Source: JAGTJU01 sp038257535 (GTDB lineage Bacteria; Myxococcota_A; Polyangia; Fen-1088). From it: 64,000 bases of DNA. The translations under genes were made by a program, and so were the position numbers. The notes beneath the pieces were generated by a model. It saw only the letters and a list, made by a program, of their open reading frames with translations. It was not told the origin of the DNA and did not search any database. The stretch lies in contig JBBSJE010000003.1 in the NCBI GenBank assembly GCA_038257535.1, positions 11,951 to 75,950 on the forward strand. Direction: 5' to 3'. Below, piece after piece: positions 16,312 through 25,507 of the stretch (the stretch's first letter is position 1; each line of letters begins with the position of its first letter).

Positions 16312-17615
16312 GAGCTTTTCACAACCGGCGTAAGCCTCACTTCGATGCGGCGATTGCGTGCGGCGTTCTTGCTGCGTGGTCGATACTGCGAGAACGCCGC
16401 CGCGGACACTTTCTCCGGTGCCATCCCCACCTCTTCCACCAAATAGCGAACAACGCTTACGGCACGGGCTGCTGACAACTCCCAATTGGTGGCGAAGTCG
16501 CCGCGTTTCAACGGGCGATCGTCGGTGTGGGCGCCGATCGTGATTTGTTTGTCTTCAACCTCTTTGAGAACCTTGCCCACGCGGGCCAACACGCGGTAGC
16601 CCACCAAAGAAAGCTCAGCGCGCCCTTTGTCGAACATCACATCGTCAACAAGGCTCAAAGACACCTCGCGCCCAGCGGTTTCGATGTCGCCTTCTTTGTC
16701 AGACAGCTGACCCTTCAAGTTGGCAATCAGTTTTTGGTCTTCAGAGGAGGTGGTCTCGTTGGCGGCCACCTCGGCCTTCAGACCCGTTAAATCACCTTCG
16801 GCCGCCTTCGCCCGTTGCTCCGCAGCGGCCACCGCTTGTTGGGCTTGCGAAGCGAGTTCGCGCTCGTGCGCGGTGGCGTCGAGCAAGCGCTGACGCTCTT
16901 CAAGGCCCAAGGAGATGCCCGCGGCCAAGGCCGAAAACCCCAACACGGCCATCAACCAACCGATGCGACCGCGGCGACGGATGGCGCGCAGCTTCGCAAT
17001 GGGCAACGTTTCGGTCTCGTAGGGATCTACGCCGCCGCGCTTTTTCGTTTTTGCGGCCGTGCGCCCGAGCAAGCTGTCGGGCGCGTGGTTGCCCCAGCTG
17101 GTGGGCGGAGGAGGCGCCCACCCCACTTGTTGCGGGGCAGAGTAGGGTTGTTGGTAACCACCCAACGCCGGCGCCTGTTCGAACGGCGCTTGCTGGGGGG
17201 CTTGCTCGAAGGGGGCTTGCTCGAAGTCTGCTTGCTCATACGCCGGCTGAGGCGGTTGGCCGTAATCGTAAGCGGCCGGGGCCATCGATGGCGGGGACAC
17301 AGCCACGGGTGGCGGCGTTGCCATCGAGATGTTGAGGTCGTCCCAAGGCGCACGTTCCACCGGGCCCAAGTTGGTGGGCGGGGGTGGCGCCGACCTGTGG
17401 GGAGGCGCTGGTGGACGCGTCGGCGTTTGCAAACGCGGCGGGGTGTATCCGGGCGCGGCTGAAGGTGTCCATTTTTGCTGCGACGCCATGGGCCTCGTCG
17501 CCGCTGGGGGCGGTGGAGGCGGCGTGGGACGCGGCGGAGGAAGCGATGGTCCTGGACCACCAGAACGGGCCGAAGCGGGTTTTGCACCCACCTTTGGAAT
17601 GCCGGGGGTCGACAT
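16308..17615 (-). CDS. MotB/OmpA-like peptidoglycan-associating membrane protein
   Basis: About 435 residues from the ATG at 17615 (MSTPGIPK). Residues 1-195 are disordered and rich in Pro/Ala/Gln, with repeated FEQAP units. A single membrane helix lies at about 220-242 (WLMAVLGFSALAAGISLGL), followed by a coiled coil (about 245-310). The C-terminal 120 residues form an OmpA-like domain: VMFDKGRAELS, then TIGAHTDDRP and NWELSAARAVSVVRYL with the Asp and Arg that bind diaminopimelate. The topology (cytoplasmic N-terminus, one helix, periplasmic coiled coil, OmpA domain) resembles MotB or its relatives, but the long Pro-rich cytoplasmic part is unusual and no motA-like gene is adjacent. It probably ties a cytoplasmic structure to the cell wall. 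Confidence 0.82.
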   Translation of the reverse strand: MSTPGIPKVGAKPASARSGGPGPSLPPPRPTPPPPPPAATRPMASQQKWTPSAAPGYTPPRLQTPTRPPAPPHRSAPPPPTNLGPVERAPWDDLNISMATPPPVAVSPPSMAPAAYDYGQPPQPAYEQADFEQAPFEQAPQQAPFEQAPALGGYQQPYSAPQQVGWAPPPPTSWGNHAPDSLLGRTAAKTKKRGGVDPYETETLPIAKLRAIRRRGRIGWLMAVLGFSALAAGISLGLEERQRLLDATAHERELASQAQQAVAAAEQRAKAAEGDLTGLKAEVAANETTSSEDQKLIANLKGQLSDKEGDIETAGREVSLSLVDDVMFDKGRAELSLVGYRVLARVGKVLKEVEDKQITIGAHTDDRPLKRGDFATNWELSAARAVSVVRYLVEEVGMAPEKVSAAAFSQYRPRSKNAARNRRIEVRLTPVVKSS

Positions 17616-17696
17616 GGCCCACAAGCTACCACACGGTATATCTAGGCGGTACCGTTGGTTTTGTGACACCCCGGCCTCATTGGCCCGCGTGCGCGC

Positions 17697-19421
17697 TTAG
17701 TCTGTGTCTTTATTCGAGATCTTCGACCACGAGTCTTTCAAAGTAATGGTGCGGTTGAACACCAAACCGCCTGGGCCCGCGGTGTGGCTGTCAACGCAGT
17801 AGTAGCCAAGGCGCTCGAATTGGAACCTCGCGCCAGGCGCGGCCGCCGCCAGGCTGGGTTCGGACATGGCGCCCTCAATCACCGTTAACGATTGGGGATT
17901 AAGATGCTTACGAAAGTCGCCCCCGAGCGCTTCGTCCATGGGGTTTTCCACCGTGAACAAGCGGTCATAGTTCCGCACCTCCGCGGGCACAGCGTGGGCC
18001 GCTGACACCCAATGCAAGGTGCCCTTGATCTTGCGCCCATCTGCTGGTGATCCGCCACGCGAGTTTGGGTCCCAGGTGCAGCGCAATTCCACAACCTGGC
18101 CGCTTTCGTCTTTGATCACGCTTTCACATTTGATGATGCACGCGTAGCGAAGGCGAACCTCCCTGCCGGGAGCCAATCGGAACCACTTCTTCGGGGGATC
18201 CTCGGCGAAGTCGTCGCGCTCGATGTAAAGCTCTCGGGTCAGCGGCAGCGGACGCGCTCCGTAGCTAGGATCTTCCGGGTTGTAAGCGCCCTCAAAGGTC
18301 TCTGTGTGGCCCTCGGGGAAATTTTCGAGCACCACCTTCAACGGGTTCAGCACGGTGAACACGCGAGGTGATGTGGCGTTGAGATCTTCTCGCAGCGCGT
18401 ATTCAAGCAGCGAGATGTCCACGATGCCGTCGCGTTTGGACACGCCGATGCGATCGCAAAACTTCCGCAACGCCACAGGCGTGAAGCCGCGCCGGCGCAT
18501 GCCAGCCATTGTAGGCATGCGGGGATCGTCCCAGCCGTCAACGATGTTTTCCTTAACCATCTGCTGCAAACGGCGCTTGCTCAGCACCGTGTAGCTGAGG
18601 TTCAGCTTGGCAAATTCGATTTGGCGGGGGCGCTTGTCGGCAGGGATCTCCGGAATCTGCTCCAAGTACCACTCGTAAAGCGGGCGGTGGTCTTCAAATT
18701 CCAATGTGCACACGCTGTGGGTGATGCCCTCAATGGCATCCGATTGCCCGTGCGCCCAATCGTAGGTGGGGTAGATGCACCATTTGTCACCTGTGCGGTG
18801 GTGGTGAACGCGCTTGATCCGGTACATCAACGGGTCGCGCATGTTGATGTTGGTATGCGCCATGTCGATCTTGGCGCGCAGCACGTGGGCGCCATCGGCA
18901 AACTCGCCGGCGCGCATGCGAGCAAACAGATCCAGGTTCTCTTGCACGCTGCGGCTGCGAAACTGGCTCTCTACGCCGGGCTTGTAGAAGTTGCCCCGGG
19001 TGTCTCTTATTTGTTCTAGGGTTTGGCTATCAACGTAGGCCTTGCCCTCTTTGATCAAGTACACCGCCCAGCTGTAGAGCTGCTCGAAATAGTCGGATGC
19101 GAAAAAAAGATCCGCCCACTCGAAGCCCATCCATCTGATGTCGTCTTGAATGGCGTTGACATATTCAACGTCTTCCGTCGCTGGATTTGTGTCGTCGAAA
19201 CGAAGGTTGCATTTGCCCGTGGCCACCTTCTGAGACAGCGGAAAGTTCAGGCAAATGGATTTGGCGTGCCCGATGTGAAGATAGCCGTTGGGTTCAGGCG
19301 GGAATCGCGTGACCACGCGGCCCTGGGTGCGGCCTGTGCGCAGGTCGTCGTCGACCATGTCAGCCACAAAGTTGCTGGGGTTGGCGTCGCTGGTGTCGGG
19401 GGTGTCTGAAGGCGCGGTCAT
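17697..19421 (-). CDS. glnS: Glutaminyl-tRNA synthetase
   Basis: A 574-residue class I aminoacyl-tRNA synthetase that charges tRNA-Gln. The N-terminal catalytic domain shows PPEPNGYLHIGHAKS (HIGH at 49-52), FDDTNPATED, and the KMSKS-equivalent VLSKRRL near residue 280. The C-terminal part carries the two anticodon-binding beta barrels (RGGSPADGRKIKGTLHWV and EALGGDFRKHLNPQS). Length and motif order match bacterial GlnS. A good ribosome site (gggagga) lies 8 bases before the ATG. Presence of GlnS suggests direct tRNA-Gln charging rather than sole reliance on the GatCAB route. The gene is divergent from DAHP synthase, with 168 bases between them. Confidence 0.97.
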   Translation of the reverse strand: MTAPSDTPDTSDANPSNFVADMVDDDLRTGRTQGRVVTRFPPEPNGYLHIGHAKSICLNFPLSQKVATGKCNLRFDDTNPATEDVEYVNAIQDDIRWMGFEWADLFFASDYFEQLYSWAVYLIKEGKAYVDSQTLEQIRDTRGNFYKPGVESQFRSRSVQENLDLFARMRAGEFADGAHVLRAKIDMAHTNINMRDPLMYRIKRVHHHRTGDKWCIYPTYDWAHGQSDAIEGITHSVCTLEFEDHRPLYEWYLEQIPEIPADKRPRQIEFAKLNLSYTVLSKRRLQQMVKENIVDGWDDPRMPTMAGMRRRGFTPVALRKFCDRIGVSKRDGIVDISLLEYALREDLNATSPRVFTVLNPLKVVLENFPEGHTETFEGAYNPEDPSYGARPLPLTRELYIERDDFAEDPPKKWFRLAPGREVRLRYACIIKCESVIKDESGQVVELRCTWDPNSRGGSPADGRKIKGTLHWVSAAHAVPAEVRNYDRLFTVENPMDEALGGDFRKHLNPQSLTVIEGAMSEPSLAAAAPGARFQFERLGYYCVDSHTAGPGGLVFNRTITLKDSWSKISNKDTD

Positions 19422-19589
19422 GGTGCAAATCCTCCCTTACCATATACCGAGAGCGCCTGGCTTGCTGCGTCTTGGGTCCCCGGGGCGTACACAGCAAAAC
19501 CGGCCGATCGCGCCAGTCACCCCCCTGATACCGGTGCCAGGTCTGCTATCGTTGAAAACTTTTTCGGGCCCCTCGCCGAAGTCCCTCCC

Positions 19590-20648
19590 ATGCGACCCAT
19601 CAACAACCTACGCGTAAAAGATTACCGCCTGTTGGCGTCTCCCTCCGAAATCGTGGCCGAAATCCCCATGACTGACGCCGCCGCCGAAACGGTGGCCACC
19701 AGCCGCGAAGAGGTTCGCCAGCTGATTCATGGCCAAGACCCCCGGCTGCTGGTCGTGGTGGGCCCTTGCAGCATTCACGATCTGGGTATGGCCGAGGAGT
19801 ACGCGGGCTTCATCGCACAAGCCCGTCGCGAATACGCTCAGGCGCTGGTGGTTTTGATGCGGGTCTATTTTGAAAAACCCCGCACCACCGTGGGGTGGAA
19901 GGGCCTCATCAACGACCCGCATCTGGATGGTTCCTACGACGTGGAAACCGGATTGCGCATGGGGCGAGGCTTGCTCGTGAAATTGGCGGATCAAGGCATT
20001 CCCGCGGCGTCTGAAGTTTTGGATCCCATCTCCCCGCAGTACGTGGCGGAAACCATGGCGTGGGCCGCGATTGGCGCGCGCACAGTGGAAAGCCAAACCC
20101 ATCGTGAAATGGCCTCAGGTTTGTCGATGCCCATCGGGCTGAAGAACGGCACCGATGGCTCACTGCAAACAGCGCTTAACGCGATGAAGTCGGCGGGCCA
20201 GCCTCACCATTTCCTGGGCGTCGAGGCCTCGGGTCGCGTGGCGATTGTGGCCACCACGGGCAATCCAGATACGCATCTGGTGTTGCGGGGCGGCCTTGCG
20301 GGGCCCAACTACGACGAGAACCAGGTTTGTGCCGCCGCGTCTGAATTGCGCAAGGCCGGGCTGCCTTCACGCGTGATGATCGATTGCAGCCACGACAACA
20401 GCGCCAAAGATTACACCCGGCAATCCCTGGTGATGGACGACATTGCGCAACAGATTGCTCGTCACAACAACATCTTGGGTGTGATGATCGAATCGAATTT
20501 GGTGGCTGGCAAACAGGCGTTTCCACCGGCCCCGGGCACCAGCTTGCGCTATGGCCAAAGCATTACGGATGGCTGCGTGGATCTGCCCACCACCCGCGGC
20601 ATGCTTGAGCAGCTGGCCAACGCGATTGTGAAGCGCCCAGCCGCTTAG
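19590..20648 (+). CDS. aroF: 3-deoxy-7-phosphoheptulonate (DAHP) synthase, class I
   Basis: A 352-residue cytoplasmic enzyme that condenses phosphoenolpyruvate and erythrose 4-phosphate in the first step of the shikimate pathway. Class I (AroF/G/H) motifs are all present: VVVGPCSIHD (54-63, with the metal-ligand Cys), RVYFEKPRTTVGWKGLINDP (substrate binding), PIGLKNGTDGS, and IDCSHDNSAKD. The length matches the E. coli isoenzymes; which allosteric type it is (Phe, Tyr or Trp sensitive) cannot be told from these motifs, so the symbol is nominal. It stands alone, with no other aro gene nearby, and is followed by a long inverted repeat before the convergent TIM-barrel gene. Confidence 0.96.
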   Translation: MRPINNLRVKDYRLLASPSEIVAEIPMTDAAAETVATSREEVRQLIHGQDPRLLVVVGPCSIHDLGMAEEYAGFIAQARREYAQALVVLMRVYFEKPRTTVGWKGLINDPHLDGSYDVETGLRMGRGLLVKLADQGIPAASEVLDPISPQYVAETMAWAAIGARTVESQTHREMASGLSMPIGLKNGTDGSLQTALNAMKSAGQPHHFLGVEASGRVAIVATTGNPDTHLVLRGGLAGPNYDENQVCAAASELRKAGLPSRVMIDCSHDNSAKDYTRQSLVMDDIAQQIARHNNILGVMIESNLVAGKQAFPPAPGTSLRYGQSITDGCVDLPTTRGMLEQLANAIVKRPAA

Positions 20649-20706
20649 GCGGGCCCAACGTGCAAGGCAGCACCCGGCCTCCCAAGGCAAGGGGGAGCCT
20701 ATGGTT

Positions 20707-20763
20707 CCTGGCGCCGTGCCGCCGGCAACCGTGTCTGTGAACAGCCGATGCACGGCGCCCAGG
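20707..20763. terminator. Long inverted repeat between convergent genes
   Basis: cctggcgccgtgc (20707-20719) pairs with gcacggcgcccagg (20750-20763), 13 base pairs with one bulged C, around a 30-base interior that can fold further. It sits between the stops of DAHP synthase and the exported TIM-barrel gene. No T run follows on either strand, so termination would need Rho or the hairpin may protect 3' ends. Confidence 0.5.
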
Positions 20764-20795
20764 AGGTTCGACGAAGTAGGAGCCCTGCGAATGCC

Positions 20796-21671
20796 CTACA
20801 TCCCGAAAGTCATCTTCACAAACTGGCGGCTCGCTCGGAGGTTGTCCGGCAGGCTGCGCGCAAGCTCCGTCTTCTCTTCATACGCGAGCTCAACCGTGAG
20901 GAAGCCGGCGTAGCGGCGCGCCCACAATGCCTTGGCGATCAAACGCATATCAAGATCGCCGGCACCCAAGGACTCGGTCCAGACGTCATCTTTGCTGTTG
21001 CGCAGGTGAAGATCGCGCAGGCGATCCCCCGCTTCGTCCAAGAGAGCCAAGGGATCCTGCTTCCCACGCAGCGCCCAGTGCAGGTCCAGGCAAATACCAA
21101 CCGCGGCAGTCGTGTTTTCGAGAATGTGGCGCCACTCGCGCGCCCCTGATCGCATCTCTTTGTCGTGTGCATGCACAGCGAGCTGTACGCCAACGCGCGC
21201 AAGAGCCCGTGCGAGCTGGTCGAGCGCCTGGGCCTGTAAAGTGAGCTCGTCGTCAGTCTTTTCCTTCTTGTCGTCACGAACGTCAGGATTTAAAACCACG
21301 AGCTGCAGACGCGCCGCTTTCTTCGCGCGGCGGGCCTGGGCGACGATCTGCGCGATTGTTGCCTCAACTTTCGCTGCCTCATGCAATGTTCCGCCAGCGT
21401 AAGCTGCGGGCATCGTCAAACGGTGGTGTGCGAGCAGGGAGCCCACCTGGGCGGCGCGTTTCTCATCTTCGAACCACGAGAGCCACCCTTGCACGGCCGT
21501 GAACCCGGCTTGCTTCGTGAGTTTAAGCGCTTCGCCCATGTGTTCATCAAGGGTCGTACCTTGTTTCGCGTAATGCTGCGACCAAACGTACATCTGCGCA
21601 GCCACCCGCGGCTTTGCAAACACGAGTGCCCCTTGCGACAAAAGAAGCATGGCTACGAGGAGCAGGCGCAC
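20796..21671 (-). CDS. Exported sugar-phosphate isomerase/epimerase-like TIM barrel
   Basis: A 291-residue protein with a signal peptide (LLLVAMLLLSQGALVFA, cleavage expected near residue 19). The rest resembles the xylose isomerase-like TIM barrel (AP endonuclease 2 family): MGEALKLTKQAGFTAVQGW, an AVHAHDKEM strand (metal-binding His), GICLDLHWAL (Asp/His pair), DRLRDLHLRNSKDD and a final FLTVELAYE (metal-binding Glu). These positions match the divalent-metal ligands of the fold, so catalysis is plausible. Family members are usually cytoplasmic; exported versions occur in Planctomycetes and Bacteroidetes. The substrate is unknown. It lies 219 bases downstream of the CHAT gene on the same strand, and may or may not belong to that transcript. 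Confidence 0.75.
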   Translation of the reverse strand: MRLLLVAMLLLSQGALVFAKPRVAAQMYVWSQHYAKQGTTLDEHMGEALKLTKQAGFTAVQGWLSWFEDEKRAAQVGSLLAHHRLTMPAAYAGGTLHEAAKVEATIAQIVAQARRAKKAARLQLVVLNPDVRDDKKEKTDDELTLQAQALDQLARALARVGVQLAVHAHDKEMRSGAREWRHILENTTAAVGICLDLHWALRGKQDPLALLDEAGDRLRDLHLRNSKDDVWTESLGAGDLDMRLIAKALWARRYAGFLTVELAYEEKTELARSLPDNLRASRQFVKMTFGM

Positions 21672-21890
21672 TTCAACAAGCTTACCCGGTCCCGAGGGCT
21701 GCGTAAACGCAAACGCAGCTCAGCGGCCCCACAAGAAACTGGGCAACTTAGTCTCAATTCAAGACGGCTGTGAGACCTAGGGTCATCACTCTATGCGTCC
21801 ACCAGCCCAGAGGCGATCGGCTTGGGCCGGCGTTACGCTGTTCAAGTCGCCCGGACGCTTTCGCAAGGCGATCAAATCGCGGGTCGGGGT

Positions 21891-24674
21891 TTAAGGCACA
21901 ACCGCCCGAAACGTCCACGCATCTGCGATTGCGGACCGCGCGTGCAGATCGAGCTGGGCCTTTCGCAACACAGCCGCAGGGTGCTTGTGAGGATCGGCAA
22001 ACCCGCCTTCGTAGAGGGCTTCGGACAAAGCGCGGGCCGTTGCATCGGGCACTTGGCGCACCGCCGCGATCACCACACCCGCGCCCGCCGTGACAAAGGC
22101 GTGTGCCAAGGATAACCCCCCAGCGGTTTCATCAAGCCGGGCGCCCTCGCACGACGACAACACCACTTTGCGCGGGGCCTGCTTTAACGACAAGATGTCG
22201 CCCACCAGCAAGCGCGTGTCTTGACCCAAGAACAGTGCGCTTTGCCAGCCATCTGTGCCTGAAAACGTGCCGTGCCCTGCATAGTGAAGCAGAACGGATT
22301 TTGCCAAGGTATCGATCACCCGCTCGTGTGTGGCGTCACTTCCCGCCAAGGCCACAATCACATGGTTCGTTGAAGACAAAAGCGACGTCACGCTTGCGGC
22401 CTCCTTGCGCGCGCCTTGCAGATCCAACTTGGGATCCGAAATCACCAGCGCCGAGGCACGCCCGGTGAGCACGCCCTGGGGCACACAACCTTCAACGCCG
22501 TGACACACATCGAGTTGGTATTGAATGGCCGCATGCTGAGCCAGAGGTTTGCTTTTCCAGGGAAGCGAAGCAAAGTCGATCGGCCACATGGCCGGCGGCA
22601 ACACCAAACTGATGAGCTTGGCATTGGTGAGCTCGCGCTCGAACGGCGTAAGCAAGGCGGAGGACATTCGCGCGGCGTTGCTCTCGGCTGGCACATCATC
22701 AACACGTGCAAAGCGCGCGCCTTTGGGTGTCACCACAAACCCCAACAGGCCGTCGTTGGCCTGAAAATAACCCAGGACGATCTCATCCTCGCCGGGTTTT
22801 CTTAAGGTGGCGCGCGTGACGGACGCTCCTGGTCGCAACGCGCGGTAAACCTCATCAAGCGCTTGATCAATGTCTGCCGGAACGCTGGCTGTGTCGGGCG
22901 TGGCGTTGGACGAGGGTTCCACCAGCTTGTCCACCGGCCTATCCCAATTTGCCTGCTGCAACTCGAACTGGCTGCGTAGCTGGTGATAGTGGGCCAGCGC
23001 GGTTTCCCATTGCTGCCGGGCGGGGGCAGACAAACGTGCCACCTGCGGCGCTTGGGAGGCCAGCAACAAGGCTCGTGAACGCGCCACGCGAACGGCATCA
23101 GCCGCGGCTGCCTGTTGCCCCATTTGCAAGAGGGTTTGCACAAGCTCCTGAACGCTTTGGCGATGATCACGGGTGAAAGCCGCCACCCCCTGCCCCAAGG
23201 GAACCTGCCGCGCCAACCCATCAAGCGCGGCTTCCGCTTGCTGAAGGGCGGCGACGGCCAAACCACGTCGCTTACCCATCTTTAAGGCCATGCCCTGGCC
23301 CACCAAGGCCCGAAAACTTTCTTGAGCCAGTCCCAGATGTTGCGCCAAATGGTTTTCGTTTTCGAAAAACCTGAGGGCGATTTGCCATTGCCCGCGCAAC
23401 AGCGCCAATCGGCCTTGGGCGTCGTGTTGCCATACCTGCAGCAAGGGGCTTTGCCCACCTTGCACCATGAGCAGCGCCTTCTGCGCGGCCATGCCGGCTT
23501 CCAAAGCACCTTGCTCCACGGCCAGCAGAAGTTGTTCGATCAGCAGGTTCCGCTGGCGAAAGGGATCCGGGCAGTTCGCCAGATCCTCCTGCGCGTGTTG
23601 CATCAAGCGCAGGGGCTCCTCAGTATGGGCAAGCCCACCTGCCAGCGCACCTTGGCCGCGCACCAGCGCCAGCAGGCTCAAAGCCAGATTGAGGCGATCA
23701 TCAGAGGCGTCACACGGCGTCTCCCACGGCCCCTGCACCAAGGCCCGCTGCAAGGCCACGGCTTCATCGCTGCGGCCAATCAGCCGCAAGGCCACCGCCA
23801 CATGGCGCTGGGCTGTGCGCGCCAAGGCATCACGACCCAGCTTTTGAGCGCTGTGTGCGCTGTCGCGAAACGCCGCCAGGGCTTCACCTATGTTGCCCAC
23901 CTGACTGGCGATGCCCCCTTCGTTGTACCGCAACGCCAAACGGTGTTCGGGCACAGTTTGTGTAAGCGGCAGGGCTGCCTCTATCACGGCACGGGCGCCG
24001 GCATAGTCTTGGCGGTAATTTAAAAGGGCATACGACAAGGCCACTGCATCTTTGAGCGCCTGAGACAAAAGCCCTTCTCGCTGCGCCGCCGCCATCGAAA
24101 CGCGCAACGCTTTGATGGCTCCGGGCACGTCTTGCGTTTGCAGCTTAAGCCTGGCAATGGCCGCCAGCAAACGGGGTTTCTCGATGCCTTGTGCGTGCAG
24201 AGCCGCTTCTTGTAGGCCCACCAAGGCGCCTGAAACGTCACCTCCCTTTTGCCGACGCGCGGCCTCTTCAAGCGCAGGCAAGGGGGCATACGTGCCCAGC
24301 GCCAAACGATATTGCGAAGTGTGCGACCCATCGCCCAGCACCAGCTCCACCCACGACGCCAAGGCGGGCGCTTCAAGCCGCAACGTATAGCCTTCGTGTT
24401 GAATCTGTGCCTGGGCAAGCGGCAGCGCGCCTTGCGAGCCGCGAAGGGCCGTAAGCTGCCCGAAGCGCTGCGGCCACCACAAAACAAGGCTGCGGTTGGA
24501 TGCCGACAGCAAACACACGGGCCCCGTCACAACCGCATCACAGCCGGCGTACTGCACAGCGTGTGCGGGCAAGACGTTTGGCTTTGCAGTGGTTTTGGTG
24601 CACGAAATGCACAAACCGGCCGCAAGGCCCAACATAAGGCGCGTGACAATGGGGGCGCGAAGTGGGCGAATCAA
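21891..24674 (-). CDS. TPR-CHAT protease lipoprotein
   Basis: About 927 residues. A lipoprotein signal (MLGLAAGLCISC) is followed by a beta-rich segment (about 40-115), then roughly 450 residues of helical TPR-like repeats. The C-terminal 300 residues are a CHAT domain, a caspase-fold (clan CD) cysteine protease, with the catalytic His in LLHYAGHGTFSG (near 798) and the Cys in VVLSSCEGA (near 840). Both are intact. The open frame reaches back to 24728 inside the anti-sigma gene; I place the start at the TTG at 24674, whose TTGA overlaps the anti-sigma stop, or at the ATG at 24635. It would sit on the outer face of a membrane. It is the third gene of the sigma/anti-sigma/protease operon. No gasdermin-like target is adjacent. 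Confidence 0.85.
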   Translation of the reverse strand: MIRPLRAPIVTRLMLGLAAGLCISCTKTTAKPNVLPAHAVQYAGCDAVVTGPVCLLSASNRSLVLWWPQRFGQLTALRGSQGALPLAQAQIQHEGYTLRLEAPALASWVELVLGDGSHTSQYRLALGTYAPLPALEEAARRQKGGDVSGALVGLQEAALHAQGIEKPRLLAAIARLKLQTQDVPGAIKALRVSMAAAQREGLLSQALKDAVALSYALLNYRQDYAGARAVIEAALPLTQTVPEHRLALRYNEGGIASQVGNIGEALAAFRDSAHSAQKLGRDALARTAQRHVAVALRLIGRSDEAVALQRALVQGPWETPCDASDDRLNLALSLLALVRGQGALAGGLAHTEEPLRLMQHAQEDLANCPDPFRQRNLLIEQLLLAVEQGALEAGMAAQKALLMVQGGQSPLLQVWQHDAQGRLALLRGQWQIALRFFENENHLAQHLGLAQESFRALVGQGMALKMGKRRGLAVAALQQAEAALDGLARQVPLGQGVAAFTRDHRQSVQELVQTLLQMGQQAAAADAVRVARSRALLLASQAPQVARLSAPARQQWETALAHYHQLRSQFELQQANWDRPVDKLVEPSSNATPDTASVPADIDQALDEVYRALRPGASVTRATLRKPGEDEIVLGYFQANDGLLGFVVTPKGARFARVDDVPAESNAARMSSALLTPFERELTNAKLISLVLPPAMWPIDFASLPWKSKPLAQHAAIQYQLDVCHGVEGCVPQGVLTGRASALVISDPKLDLQGARKEAASVTSLLSSTNHVIVALAGSDATHERVIDTLAKSVLLHYAGHGTFSGTDGWQSALFLGQDTRLLVGDILSLKQAPRKVVLSSCEGARLDETAGGLSLAHAFVTAGAGVVIAAVRQVPDATARALSEALYEGGFADPHKHPAAVLRKAQLDLHARSAIADAWTFRAVVP

Positions 24675-25507
24675 GGCGTTGTTGAAGCGTCGCTGACCAC
24701 GAACACGGGAACCACGAGCTTGCGCCACGTGGGATCCATTTCGTCGCGGTTGAGGGCTTTTGAAGAGGGTTTCTCGCTGTGGGCCGAATGGATCACGAAC
24801 ACCAACACCCCATGCCCCGCACGGTTTGGCAGCAGCGACGACACGTTGGCCACCAACCGCATCGCGCCCGTTTGCCCCTTTTCAAAATTCACGGTCAACG
24901 GCACCCAAGGGCCGTCGGATGGAAAGCGCGCATACCCGGCAACGGCCACCGGATACGCCACCGTGGTTTGCGGCCGCAGAAGGATTTCAAGCGGCGCGTC
25001 GGGCGTCAAACGCAGTGGCTCGGTAGACGGCGCGGCGCCACGAACGCGCGCTTCACCACCTTGCACCACCACAGAATAAGGAGGCAAAGCTTCACCCGGG
25101 GGCGCGTTTTGCCCCACCACCACGAAGATCGCCACAACCGCGGCCACCGCCAAAGCAGGCGCCCAGATCGTTAAGACACGGGCCGAACGGCGCGCGCGCG
25201 CACGCGCCAAATCGTGTTGCCCAGCGGAAGCGGAGGACAGCGCGGCCACGACGGCATCGGCCAACGCTTGATCTTGGGCGGCCGGAGGCGGGGCAAAAAG
25301 TTTTAAGGCCTCGGCCAGCTCGGGATCTTGCTGCGCGCGTCGTTGCAGGTCTTGTAGCTCGTTGGCCGACAAAGTGCCTTCCACCAACCTTTGCAAGCCC
25401 GCGTCGCACAAACGGGCATCGTCTTGCAGCAGCGCCAACTCTTCCGCACGCGCCGCGTGCAAGACAGACTGCAAGGTGGCATCGCTAGATGTGTTCTTAA
25501 CCGTCAT
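24671..25507 (-). CDS. Membrane-spanning anti-sigma factor (RskA-like N-terminus, DUF4384-like outer domain)
   Basis: A 278-residue protein. The cytoplasmic N-terminus (1-108) has the LVEGTLSANELQDLQRRAQ pattern of RskA/ChrR-type anti-sigma domains, without a zinc HxxxCxxC motif. One membrane helix at about 109-131 (VLTIWAPALAVAAVVAIFVV) leads to an outer domain of about 145 residues rich in beta strands (PLEILLRPQTTVAYPVAVAG, GHGVLVFVIHSAHS, DPTWRKLVVPVFVV). This outer part resembles DUF4384-type domains and the outer part of the anti-sigma factor at 38586-39365. The ATG overlaps the sigma gene stop by 4 bases, as is usual for sigma/anti-sigma pairs. Confidence 0.8.
   Translation of the reverse strand: MTVKNTSSDATLQSVLHAARAEELALLQDDARLCDAGLQRLVEGTLSANELQDLQRRAQQDPELAEALKLFAPPPAAQDQALADAVVAALSSASAGQHDLARARARRSARVLTIWAPALAVAAVVAIFVVVGQNAPPGEALPPYSVVVQGGEARVRGAAPSTEPLRLTPDAPLEILLRPQTTVAYPVAVAGYARFPSDGPWVPLTVNFEKGQTGAMRLVANVSSLLPNRAGHGVLVFVIHSAHSEKPSSKALNRDEMDPTWRKLVVPVFVVSDASTTP

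Noticed and set aside
21891..24674. CHAT protein as part of a gasdermin-type cell-death defence system
   Set aside because: It is an exported lipoprotein and no gasdermin-like small gene is adjacent; sigma/anti-sigma context points to envelope regulation.
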